The position numbers and the translations under genes are program-made. The notes under the pieces were generated by a model that was given only the letters and a program-made list of their open reading frames with translations, was not told the DNA's origin and did not search any database. A stretch of DNA of 64,000 nucleotides from Luteimonas aquatica (lineage in GTDB: Bacteria; Pseudomonadota; Gammaproteobacteria; Xanthomonadales; Xanthomonadaceae): NCBI RefSeq assembly GCF_022662575.1, contig NZ_JALBFU010000010.1, forward strand, positions 28,070 to 92,069. The letters run 5' to 3'. Shown here one piece after another: positions 16,572-23,344 of the stretch; the stretch's first letter is position 1; each line of letters begins with the position of its first letter.

Positions 16572-16880
16572 TTCGCCGAAACATGTCCTCCGGGCTTCGG
16601 GCATACGCCACGGCAGCGCCGCGCGCACCGGACGGGACGCAAGCCCGTACCGCTGGAAACCGTTCGAACCACGTTTCGCATTGGCGCCTTGTCGAAGGCG
16701 CCAATCCTTTTGCACGATCCGCCTTGATCGGCATGCCCCGCCCGCCGCCCGTGCCCGGCATCAGGGCACAGCGCTCTCGCGCCTCACAGCGGAAACCTCC
16801 TTGTCCTCGGGCATTCCATGCCCGGATGCGCAGGGTGCGGGTCGATCGTGCGTAAACCTTTTCTCCGTTTGCGAACGCGC
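16572..16880. other. intergenic region upstream of the tRNA-like pair
   Basis: About 310 bp with no convincing gene. The main element is the long hairpin at 16680-16705. Around 16632-16648 a five-pair stem with a seven-base loop resembles an isolated anticodon arm, but no D or T arm accompanies it. The promoter of the tRNA-like pair or the rtcB operon could lie here; no confident sigma-70 or sigma-54 site was found. Confidence 0.4.
16680..16711 (+). terminator. perfect 11-bp hairpin followed by CCTTTT
   Basis: ATTGGCGCCTT-GTCG-AAGGCGCCAAT followed on the plus strand by CCTTTT. The shape is that of an intrinsic terminator pointing rightwards, but no plus-strand gene precedes it. It may end an antisense RNA, insulate the tRNA-like pair, or be an operator-like palindrome upstream of it. 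Confidence 0.45.
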
Positions 16881-16917
16881 AAAAGAAAACGCCCCCGGCA
16901 TGGAGTCCGAGGGCGTT
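16881..16917 (-). terminator. rho-independent terminator after the 39-codon ORF
   Basis: On the minus strand AACGCCC...GGGCGTT with an inner CGG/CCG stem is followed by TTTTCTTTT. It lies shortly after the 39-codon ORF and before the tRNA-like pair, so it should separate the two transcripts. Confidence 0.65.
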
Positions 16918-16927
16918 CGCGTTCCTC

Positions 16928-16950
16928 GGAGATCGGGGCGACCGATCTCC
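16928..16950 (-). other. 9-bp perfect hairpin after the 39-codon ORF
   Basis: GGAGATCGG-tcgcc-CCGATCTCC on the minus strand, 11 bp after the stop of the small ORF and just before the T-tailed terminator. Two consecutive hairpins closing such a short transcript suggest a stable small mRNA or a regulatory RNA. Confidence 0.5.
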
Positions 16951-16961
16951 AGGAAGGAAAA

Positions 16962-17081
16962 TCAGTCGATGTGTGTATCGCCTTCCAGCCGGTCCAGGCG
17001 GCTTGGCAGCGCACAGCAGCCCGCGTCGCGGTCTTCGTGCGACGTGCGTGCGGGGTTGGCGATGTGGAGGCGGGATTTCAT
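16962..17081 (-). CDS. small ORF, 39 residues, unknown
   Basis: A 39-codon ORF (MKSRLHIANPARTSHED, then AGCCALPSRLDRLEG and THID) with mixed charge and a Cys-Cys pair. It is not recognised. Support is contextual: a good sigma-70 type promoter sits just upstream (-35 TTGCGC, 17-bp spacer, -10 TAATGT), giving a leader of roughly 35-40 nt, and two hairpins follow the stop, the second with a T-run. No clear Shine-Dalgarno sequence precedes the ATG, so the transcript could instead be a small RNA. It could encode a short peptide or be non-coding. Confidence 0.4.
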   Translation of the reverse strand: MKSRLHIANPARTSHEDRDAGCCALPSRLDRLEGDTHID

Positions 17082-17127
17082 GGGAATCTGTAGAAATTTC
17101 GAATCGCCGGATGGCGAATGGGCGCGC

Positions 17128-17156
17128 ACATTACGCGCTCGTTCGCGAATGCGCAA
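17128..17156 (-). promoter_or_regulatory. sigma-70 type promoter for the 39-codon ORF
   Basis: Minus strand TTGCGC - 17 bp - TAATGT, in a locally AT-richer stretch. It points at the 39-codon ORF that starts about 47 bases downstream of the -10 box. Confidence 0.5.
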
Positions 17157-17253
17157 GCATTTTTCCGAAATAATTTCGACGGCCGACGAGCGGTCGCCTG
17201 CTTGCGACGAGTGTCGCGCCGCGCGCCGCGGCACGGGTGCGATGCCGCGGCGC

Positions 17254-17658
17254 TCAGTCCGCGTCGGGAAGATGGTAGGTGAAGTGGTAGAAATGCTCGC
17301 CGTCGCGGATTTCGATGTCGAGCGTGCCGACGATGCCGGCGAGTTCGCCCGTGCCGGAATCCGGCACCACCGAGATGCGCAGCTGCGGCGCGCCGCGATC
17401 CATCGTGCCGCTGTGCTGCAGCGCGAATCCGCCGCTGCGGCCATGGATGGTGGCGGTGACGCAGTCCATCGCGACGTATCCGGCCGAGCCTTTCACCTCG
17501 GTGCGCACGGCCAGCATCTGGCCCTTCGCGCTGCCGACCATGTCGCCATCGAACACCTTGTGCAGCGCCATGCGGCCGATGCTCGGATCGCCGACGCCTT
17601 CCTCGTTCGCCTGCGGGGTGATGGTGACGGAGAAAGTGCCATGCGCGTATCGGGTCAT
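17254..17658 (-). CDS. DUF3224 domain protein
   Basis: A 134-residue protein of the DUF3224 family, an eight-stranded barrel-like fold related to allene oxide cyclase-like proteins. Family hallmarks seen are YAHGTFSVTITP at the start, IGRMALHKVFDGDMVGSAKGQML, YVAMDCVTATIHGRSGGFALQHSGTM and TLDIEIRDGEHFYHFTYHLP at the end. Length fits the family. Function is not established. It lies 36 bp downstream of msrB on the same strand and may be co-transcribed with it. Confidence 0.85.
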   Translation of the reverse strand: MTRYAHGTFSVTITPQANEEGVGDPSIGRMALHKVFDGDMVGSAKGQMLAVRTEVKGSAGYVAMDCVTATIHGRSGGFALQHSGTMDRGAPQLRISVVPDSGTGELAGIVGTLDIEIRDGEHFYHFTYHLPDAD

Positions 17659-17694
17659 GCGCGATGCGTCCTGTCGCTCGGGGGGAGGTGAGGG

Positions 17695-18162
17695 TCAGTC
17701 GGCGCCGGCGGCTTCCGCGCCGCCGCGCCGCAGCGGGTCGGGCAGGGCGTCGCCCTTGGCCACGAAGCCCAGCGAGACCGAGTTCAGGCAATGGCGCTGT
17801 CCCGTCGGCGGCGGGCCGTCGGGGAACACGTGGCCCAGGTGGCTGCCGCAGCGCGCGCACACTTCCTCCACGCGCTCCATGCCGTGGCTGCTGTCGCGCA
17901 GGTAGCGGATGTGCGCCGGATCGTAGGGCTGGAAGAAGCTCGGCCAGCCGGTGCCGGAATCGAACTTGGCGCCGGAGCGGAACAGCGGCAGGCCGCAGAA
18001 GCGGCAGACGTAGACGCCGTCGCGCTTGTTGTCCAGGAATACGCCGCAGAAGGGCGCCTCGGTGCCGTGCGCGAGCAGGACGCGGCGTTCCTCGTCGCTG
18101 AGGCCGGCGTCGATCGTGTGCCGCTGCGTGTCGCTGGGGGGTGTGAGGTCGAAGCTGCTCAT
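17695..18162 (-). CDS. msrB: peptide-methionine (R)-S-oxide reductase
   Basis: Reduces methionine-R-sulfoxide in proteins, a repair enzyme against oxidative damage. The 155 residues hold the two zinc CxxC pairs (Cys53/56 in VCRFC, Cys102/105 in VCARC), the signature [13 protein letters not shown], and the catalytic cysteine in RHCLNSVS (Cys125). No signal peptide, so cytoplasmic. The start [10 protein letters not shown] is preferred over an upstream in-frame ATG at 18222, which would add 20 non-conserved residues. It precedes the DUF3224 gene on the same strand. Confidence 0.93.
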   Translation of the reverse strand: MSSFDLTPPSDTQRHTIDAGLSDEERRVLLAHGTEAPFCGVFLDNKRDGVYVCRFCGLPLFRSGAKFDSGTGWPSFFQPYDPAHIRYLRDSSHGMERVEEVCARCGSHLGHVFPDGPPPTGQRHCLNSVSLGFVAKGDALPDPLRRGGAEAAGAD

Positions 18163-18247
18163 GTCTGCGTACCGTGTCGGGCGGGTCGGGGCCGAGTGCC
18201 GTCGGCCCACGCGATTATGCACGCAAGCCGTGAAGCGTCCATCGCCT

Positions 18248-18532
18248 TCACTCGGCCTCGCCGCGGCCCTGCGCGCGCGCGCGGCGGATCACCGCGCGCA
18301 CCTGTTCGCGGTCGCGATGGCGGGAGATCGCGACCGCCCCCAGGCGCAGCGCGTCCTCGCGCAGTTCGGCGGTGACGTCGTAGTGCGCGCCGCTGGCCTT
18401 GTCCTGGAAGGCGCGGCGCGGGATGCCCAGGCGCGCGGCGAAGGCATGCAGCTCCTCCAGCGTATCGGCCATCAGGTGCGCCCAGCGCTGCCCGCGCCAC
18501 TGCACGACGGCATCGTCGACGTAGACGCTCAT
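18248..18532 (-). CDS. DUF4031 domain protein
   Basis: A 94-residue protein with the DUF4031 pattern: [23 protein letters not shown] at the N-terminus, then the [15 protein letters not shown] helix and SGAHYDVT. The family is small, cytoplasmic and of unknown function. It lies 85 bp upstream of msrB on the same strand. Confidence 0.85.
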   Translation of the reverse strand: MSVYVDDAVVQWRGQRWAHLMADTLEELHAFAARLGIPRRAFQDKASGAHYDVTAELREDALRLGAVAISRHRDREQVRAVIRRARAQGRGEAE

Positions 18533-18706
18533 GCGTTGCGCGGGGTCGGGCCGGTCATGCCGGGAGTATGGCCGATTGCGGTCGGCGCGTACGGCCAGCG
18601 CGGGTTCAACATGGGCTTGCTAGCGTTGTGCTGCCGAGCCGGGAGCGCCGGCCGTCCGCGTCGCGGACGTGTTCGCCCAGGACAGCTCTCCTTCGGACGC
18701 AAGCCC

Positions 18707-19129
18707 ATGAAGCCGTCATCGCTCGTGCTGTACGGTGTGTTCCTTCCCGGCGTGCTCCTTACCGGTATGTTCCTGGCCGCGTCCGCCGCCCGGGCCGGCG
18801 ACCTCGACCTGAGCCTGCCGGGAGCGACGCGCTTCGGCGTGCCCTATGCGCCGCCCGGCCTGCGGCAAGAGGCGGACAGCCCCGTACCGGCGGAGGACGA
18901 TGGCAAGGCGCGCATCCACGGCAGCTTCACCACCGGCATCGGCTATGCGAAAGGCCTGGGCACCTCGACCTACAACCGCGCCCACATCAATATCGACAAG
19001 ACCCTGGGCGAGGAGCGCCAGACGCGCCTGAACCTCGACCTGCAGGTGGAGAAGATCGACGGGCCCGCGGCGGGCTACGGATACGGCTTCGGCCCCGATC
19101 CTTGGCATCGCCCTTCGCGCTGGCCGTGA
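18707..19129 (+). CDS. secreted protein of unknown function
   Basis: A 140-residue protein with a signal peptide ending in ARAG (about residue 30). The mature part begins with DLDLSLPGATRFGVPYAPPG and a disordered Glu/Asp/Pro stretch. It then shows alternating strands (IHGSFTTGIGYAKGLGTSTYNRAHINID, RLNLDLQVEKID), which look like the first strands of a small outer-membrane or beta-rich protein. The C-terminus (GPDPWHRPSRWP) is short and Trp/Pro-rich. Not recognised as a named family. Confidence 0.7.
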   Translation: MKPSSLVLYGVFLPGVLLTGMFLAASAARAGDLDLSLPGATRFGVPYAPPGLRQEADSPVPAEDDGKARIHGSFTTGIGYAKGLGTSTYNRAHINIDKTLGEERQTRLNLDLQVEKIDGPAAGYGYGFGPDPWHRPSRWP

Positions 19130-19153
19130 CGGCCGGCGCGGCGACCGCGCGGA

Positions 19154-19711
19154 TCAGATGGCGGCGGACTTGAATTCCTTGCGCAGCCAGTCGTCGACCA
19201 GGCGCTTCTCGTAGCGCAGCGCGTCGGTGTTGCCGGGCAGGGCGGTATTGGTCATGAACGCCAGGTCGGTGAGCTTGCGCTCGCCCTGGGCGATGACCCG
19301 GCCGTCGCTGCCGGTGAGCTGGAACGACAGGGTCATGCGCGGCGGGTAGATGTCGCGCACGTAGCGGATCGAGTCGTCGCGCGGCCCGTGCCAGGGCTCG
19401 TAGTCGCCGGCGCGGCGGATGTCGTGCAGCGTGACCTCGAGGCGTTCGCCCGGCGCCAGCCGCTTCTCGGCGCGGCTGCGGATGTACTGGGCGATCTGCC
19501 GTACCCAGTCGCCGCGCCGCGCTTCCCAGCGGTTGCGGCTGTGGGTGATGTCGGTGAACTTGCCGGGATCGTCCCACTGCACGTCCACCGGGCCGGCTTC
19601 GGGCAGTTGGCGCGGCAGGCCGGGATCGGTGACGTCGGAGACCCGGGCGGCGGACTGGCCTGCGCCCAGCAGGCCGGCGAGCAGCAGGGGGATGAAAAAT
19701 CGAGTGCTCAT
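19154..19711 (-). CDS. DUF3016 domain protein, secreted
   Basis: A 185-residue protein with a signal peptide ending near SAARV and the DUF3016 pattern: VDVQWDDPGKFTDI, the WVRQIAQYIRSRAEKRL helix, LEVTLHDIRRAGDYEPW, IYPPRMTLSFQLTGSDGRVI and a C-terminal LVDDWLRKEF. The family is periplasmic and of unknown function, frequent in Xanthomonads and Shewanella-like bacteria. It converges on the preceding secreted-protein gene. Confidence 0.85.
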   Translation of the reverse strand: MSTRFFIPLLLAGLLGAGQSAARVSDVTDPGLPRQLPEAGPVDVQWDDPGKFTDITHSRNRWEARRGDWVRQIAQYIRSRAEKRLAPGERLEVTLHDIRRAGDYEPWHGPRDDSIRYVRDIYPPRMTLSFQLTGSDGRVIAQGERKLTDLAFMTNTALPGNTDALRYEKRLVDDWLRKEFKSAAI

Positions 19712-19834
19712 GGCATCGCTCCTTGGCGATATGGCTCGATTCTCTGCCTCGCTGCCGCACCTCGCAATGCACTTCGGTCACACCCGCGCGTACTGTTGCT
19801 TCGCATTCATGCGGCGGCAGGCTAGAGTGCCGCC

Positions 19835-21055
19835 ATGCCGCCCGACAGCGCCGTCACCCCCCGTTCCCAGGGCGAACGCCACGAACTGATCGATGCGCTG
19901 CGCGGCTTTGCCCTGGCGGGCGTGCTGCTGGCCAACCTGGCCGCCTTCTCGCTGTACCAGTACCTGACCGAACAGGCGCAGTCGGCGCTGCCGACCGCGA
20001 AGTTCGACGCGGCGGTGAACGTGGCGCTGCAGGCGCTGCTCACGCACAAGGCGGTCACCGTCTTCTCGATCCTGTTCGGCCTGGGATTCGCGATGCAGCT
20101 CGAGCGCGCCCGCGTCCGCGGCGCGGACGGCCTGCGAGTCTTCCTGCGCCGCATGGGCGTGCTGCTGGCGATCGGCCTGGTGCATTCGTTCTACTGGTAC
20201 GGCGACATCCTGCTGATCTACGCGCTCGCCGGCTTCGCCCTGATCCTGTTCCGCAACTGGCCCGACCGCTGGCTGGTGTGGGGCGGGTTCGGGATCGCGC
20301 TCGGCGCGACCGCCTTGCTGCGGCCCACGCTGATCGCCTCGATGACGGCCTACATGCCGCGCGAGGCGCACAACGCGCTGGTGCTGGAGGGCCTGTCCTC
20401 GCCCTCGTGGCAGGCGTCGCTGGCGGCGAACTTCGACCTGATGCGGCGCTGGTATCCCGTCGGCGGCCTCTGGCTGGGCTGTTTCGCGCTCGGCCGCTTC
20501 CTGCTCGGCTATTGGGCGGGACGGCGCCGGCTGCTGCAGGAGCCGCAAAGGCACCTGCCGCTGCTCAGGCGCATCCTGCTGTGGACGCTGCCGCTGGGCA
20601 TGGCCGCCACCGCGCTGCAGTTCGCGCAGGCCTCGATCAAGCAGGCCGTGCCCGCGCTGGGCCAAGGCGTGGCGCCCACCGCCTGGACCGTGATCGGCTA
20701 TGCCGGGCCGCTGCTGCTGGGGATCGCCTTCGGCCTGGTGTTCGTGCTGCTGTTCCTGCGCGAGGGATGGCGGCGCTGGCTGCGGCATTTCGCGCCGGCG
20801 GGCCGCATGGCGCTGACCAACTACCTGACGCAGACGCTGGTCTGCACGGGCGTGTTCTACGGGATCGGCCTGGGCGTGGGCCCCCGATTCGGGACGGCGT
20901 CCTGGCTGGTGCTGTGGGTGCCGCTGTTCGCGGCGCAGATGGCTTTCAGCCGCTGGTGGCTGGCGCGCTTCCGCTTCGGGCCGATGGAATGGCTCTGGCG
21001 CACGTTGACCTACGGACGCCGCCAACCCATGCGGCCGGTGCCCGCCTCGGGCTGA
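19835..21055 (+). CDS. DUF418 (YeiB-like) membrane protein
   Basis: Integral inner-membrane protein of 406 residues with about nine or ten hydrophobic segments. Recognised by the N-terminal IDALRGFALAGVLLANL, which is the typical acyltransferase-3-like start, the central FSILFGLGFAMQLER, and the C-terminal DUF418 region with GRMALTNYLTQTLVC and FSRWWLARFRFGPMEWLWR. The role is unproven; the family relates to HGSNAT-type acyltransferases. Confidence 0.88.
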   Translation: MPPDSAVTPRSQGERHELIDALRGFALAGVLLANLAAFSLYQYLTEQAQSALPTAKFDAAVNVALQALLTHKAVTVFSILFGLGFAMQLERARVRGADGLRVFLRRMGVLLAIGLVHSFYWYGDILLIYALAGFALILFRNWPDRWLVWGGFGIALGATALLRPTLIASMTAYMPREAHNALVLEGLSSPSWQASLAANFDLMRRWYPVGGLWLGCFALGRFLLGYWAGRRRLLQEPQRHLPLLRRILLWTLPLGMAATALQFAQASIKQAVPALGQGVAPTAWTVIGYAGPLLLGIAFGLVFVLLFLREGWRRWLRHFAPAGRMALTNYLTQTLVCTGVFYGIGLGVGPRFGTASWLVLWVPLFAAQMAFSRWWLARFRFGPMEWLWRTLTYGRRQPMRPVPASG

Positions 21056-21162
21056 GGCGAGGATGCGGCCGCCGCGGAGGGCCGCAACGCAGCGTTGCGG
21101 AGGGCTTGTTTCCCGGTTCCGCGCCCGGGCGTCTAATGGTGTTTTCCCTGCCCGGCCCGCGC

Positions 21163-21831
21163 ATGAACGATCAGCCCCGTCCCCTTCGCATCGATTTCGT
21201 TTCCGACGTGTCCTGTCCCTGGTGTGCGATCGGCCTGCAGTCGCTGGAGCAGGCGATCGCCAGGGTCGGCGATGCGGCGCGCGTCGAGCTGCACTTCCAG
21301 CCCTTCGAGCTCAATCCGCAGCTGGCGCCGGAGGGCGAGGACGCGGTCGCGCACCTGCGCGAAAAGTACGGCATCAGCGAGGCGCAGGTGCGGCAGAACG
21401 GCGAGGCCATCCGCGCGCGCGGCGCGGAGCTGGGCTTCGTGTTCGACATGCAGCGCCGCCGCCACGTCTGGAACACCTTCGACGCCCATCGCCTGCTGCA
21501 CTGGGCGGAGACCCAGGACCTGCAGCTGCAGCGCGCGCTCAAGCATGCCCTGCTGCGCGCCTACTTCAGCGAAGGCGAGAACGTCTCCGATCGCGACGTG
21601 CTGGCGCGCATCGCATCTTCCGTCGGCCTCGATGCCGAACGGGCGCGCGAGGTGCTGGCCTCCGGGGAATACGCCGAGCAGGTGCGCGAGCGCGAGCGGT
21701 TCTACACCGGCAACGGCATCCACGCGGTGCCGTCGGTGATTTTCGACCAGCGCCACCTGGTGCAGGGCGGACAGCCGGTGGAGCAGTTCGAGCGCGTGCT
21801 GCGCCAGCTCTCGGCCGAGCCCGCGGCCTGA
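21163..21831 (+). CDS. DsbA family oxidoreductase (FrnE-like)
   Basis: A 222-residue thioredoxin-fold protein. The redox motif CPWC is at residues 18-21, immediately after the first strand (LRIDFVSDVS). The inserted helical domain and the closing cis-Pro loop (GIHAVPSVIFDQ) are typical of the FrnE/HCCA-isomerase-like DsbA branch. There is no signal peptide, so unlike true DsbA it should act in the cytoplasm, possibly on oxidised proteins. The start MNDQPRPL is preferred to the ATG nine codons earlier. It converges with tesA. Confidence 0.88.
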   Translation: MNDQPRPLRIDFVSDVSCPWCAIGLQSLEQAIARVGDAARVELHFQPFELNPQLAPEGEDAVAHLREKYGISEAQVRQNGEAIRARGAELGFVFDMQRRRHVWNTFDAHRLLHWAETQDLQLQRALKHALLRAYFSEGENVSDRDVLARIASSVGLDAERAREVLASGEYAEQVRERERFYTGNGIHAVPSVIFDQRHLVQGGQPVEQFERVLRQLSAEPAA

Positions 21832-21838
21832 GCAGCGC

Positions 21839-22516
21839 TCAGTCGAGCAGGGGCGCGAGCGCCTGCCAGACGTGGTCGCGCAGCTTCGGCTGCGCCGCGG
21901 CGACCGGGTGCAGGTTGTCGTTCTGGAAATTGGCGCGATCGGCGGCGATGGGCTGCAGCAGGAACGGCAGCAGTTCGACGTCGAAGAGCTTGGCAAGATC
22001 GGTGTAGATCCGCTCGAAGCCCTGGGTGTATTCCGGGCCGTAGTTGGGCGGGATGCGCATGCCCACCAGCAGCACCCTGGCGCCGACGTGGCGCGAGGCG
22101 CCGATCATGCGCGCCAGGTTGCGGCGCATCTCCGGCAGCGGCAGGCCGCGCAGGCCGTCGTTGGCGCCCAGTTCGATCACCACCACCTTGGGCTTGACCC
22201 GCAGCAGCTCGCCGACGATGCGCGAGGCGCCGCCGGCGCTGGTCTCGCCGCTGATGCTCGCGTTCACCATGCGCCAGGCCGGCTTCTCCTTGCCCAGGCG
22301 CGCGGCGGTGAGCGCCACCCAGCCCTCCTCGGCCGAGAGGCCGTAGGCGGCCGAGAGCGAATCGCCCATCACCAGCACGGTCGGCGCGCCGCTCGCGGCG
22401 GGCGCGGGCTGCTGCGCCTGCGCCGACAGCGCGGCCGCCAGCAGGACCAAACCAATGGCCCATTGAAACCGCCGGAGCCATGCCGCATAGCTGGGGTTCG
22501 TCATATAAGTTCTCAT
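21839..22516 (-). CDS. tesA: periplasmic SGNH esterase / thioesterase I-like (TesA)
   Basis: SGNH-family hydrolase of 225 residues (acyl-CoA thioesterase I / lysophospholipase L1 type). A signal peptide ends at AQAQ (about residue 35). The four blocks are intact: GDSLS (Ser nucleophile, about 51), the glycine in SISGETSAGG, GAND (Asn), and DNLHP (Asp/His). It acts in the periplasm on acyl esters. The start at 22516 has GGAG eight bases upstream; a second ATG lies four codons in. It is divergent from the YbbA-YbbP exporter, an arrangement also seen in E. coli (tesA-ybbA-ybbP), which supports the names. Confidence 0.9.
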   Translation of the reverse strand: MRTYMTNPSYAAWLRRFQWAIGLVLLAAALSAQAQQPAPAASGAPTVLVMGDSLSAAYGLSAEEGWVALTAARLGKEKPAWRMVNASISGETSAGGASRIVGELLRVKPKVVVIELGANDGLRGLPLPEMRRNLARMIGASRHVGARVLLVGMRIPPNYGPEYTQGFERIYTDLAKLFDVELLPFLLQPIAADRANFQNDNLHPVAAAQPKLRDHVWQALAPLLD

Positions 22517-22547
22517 TCGGTTTTCTCCAACTCCAACTTTGGATCGA

Positions 22548-22640
22548 TGCCATCCATGGCGCAAGATCACAACTCCAGAGCGCCCGGCCTGACCATCCCT
22601 GGCCAGGCGTTCAGGGCCGCAGCCGATGCCGATAGGCCAT
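22548..22640. repeat. dispersed repeat copy overlapping the 5' end of ybbA
   Basis: Shares TGCCATCCATGGCG and, 53 bp later, GGCCAGGCGTTCAGGGCCGCAG with the element downstream of rtcB (13445-13545). The ybbA start codon and about 28 codons lie inside this copy, and it extends into the divergent promoter region. Confidence 0.55.
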
Positions 22641-23344
22641 CGGCCGAGCGCGGCCCTTCACCCGCAACTGAACCCCGCACCGCCCTGCACGTCGCCGGAC
22701 TCGGCAAGCGGGTGTCGTTGCCGTCGGGGGAACTGACCATCCTCGAGGGCGTGAGTTTCGGCATCGCCGCCGGCGACACCGTCGCGATCGTCGGCGCGTC
22801 CGGATCGGGCAAGAGCACGCTGCTGTCGCTGATGGCCGGGCTGGACACGCCGAGCGCCGGCGAGGTGCGCGTGGACGGCGCGCCGATGTCGGCGCTGGAC
22901 GAAGACGGACGGGCGCGGGTGCGCGCGGAGAAGGTCGGCTTCGTGTTCCAGAGCTTCCAGCTGCTGCCCTCGCTGACGGCGCTGGAGAACGTGATGCTGC
23001 CGCTGGAGCTGCGCGGCGACGCCGACGCCGAGACGCCGGCGCGGGCGATCCTGGGCAAGGTCGGCCTGGGCGCGCGCCTGGACCACTATCCGCGCCAGCT
23101 CTCCGGCGGCGAGCAGCAGCGCGTGGCGCTGGCGCGCGCCTTCGTCACGGCGCCGTCGCTGCTGTTCGCCGACGAGCCCACCGGCAACCTCGACACGCAT
23201 ACCGGGCAGGCGATCGTCGAGCTGCTGTTCGCGCTCAACGCCGATGCCGGCACCACGCTGGTGCTGGTCACCCACGACGAGCAGCTCGCCGCGCGCTGCG
23301 GCCGGCGCCTGCGCCTGGACAGCGGCCGGCTGGTGGCCCCGTGA
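22556..23344 (+). CDS. ybbA: ABC transporter ATP-binding protein YbbA
   Basis: ATPase of the YbbA-YbbP complex (LolD/MacB-like), which partners FtsX-type permeases and may act with the divergent TesA on lipids or toxic hydrophobic compounds. Walker A GASGSGKST, signature LSGGEQQRVALARA, Walker B LLFADEPTGNLD and the H-loop LVTHDE are intact. The first ~38 residues before the conserved LHVAGLGKRV are not conserved in style and come mostly from a dispersed repeat. No ATG, GTG or TTG lies in frame between there and the domain, so the ATG must be in the repeat (22556, or 22547). The stop overlaps the permease start (GTGA). Confidence 0.9.
   Translation: MAQDHNSRAPGLTIPGQAFRAAADADRPSAERGPSPATEPRTALHVAGLGKRVSLPSGELTILEGVSFGIAAGDTVAIVGASGSGKSTLLSLMAGLDTPSAGEVRVDGAPMSALDEDGRARVRAEKVGFVFQSFQLLPSLTALENVMLPLELRGDADAETPARAILGKVGLGARLDHYPRQLSGGEQQRVALARAFVTAPSLLFADEPTGNLDTHTGQAIVELLFALNADAGTTLVLVTHDEQLAARCGRRLRLDSGRLVAP

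Noticed and set aside
16632..16648. Isolated anticodon-arm-like hairpin (ACGGG-CTTGCGT-CCCGT on the minus strand, reading UGC)
   Set aside because: No D arm, T arm or acceptor stem around it; a five-pair stem with a seven-base loop is common by chance in such GC-rich DNA.
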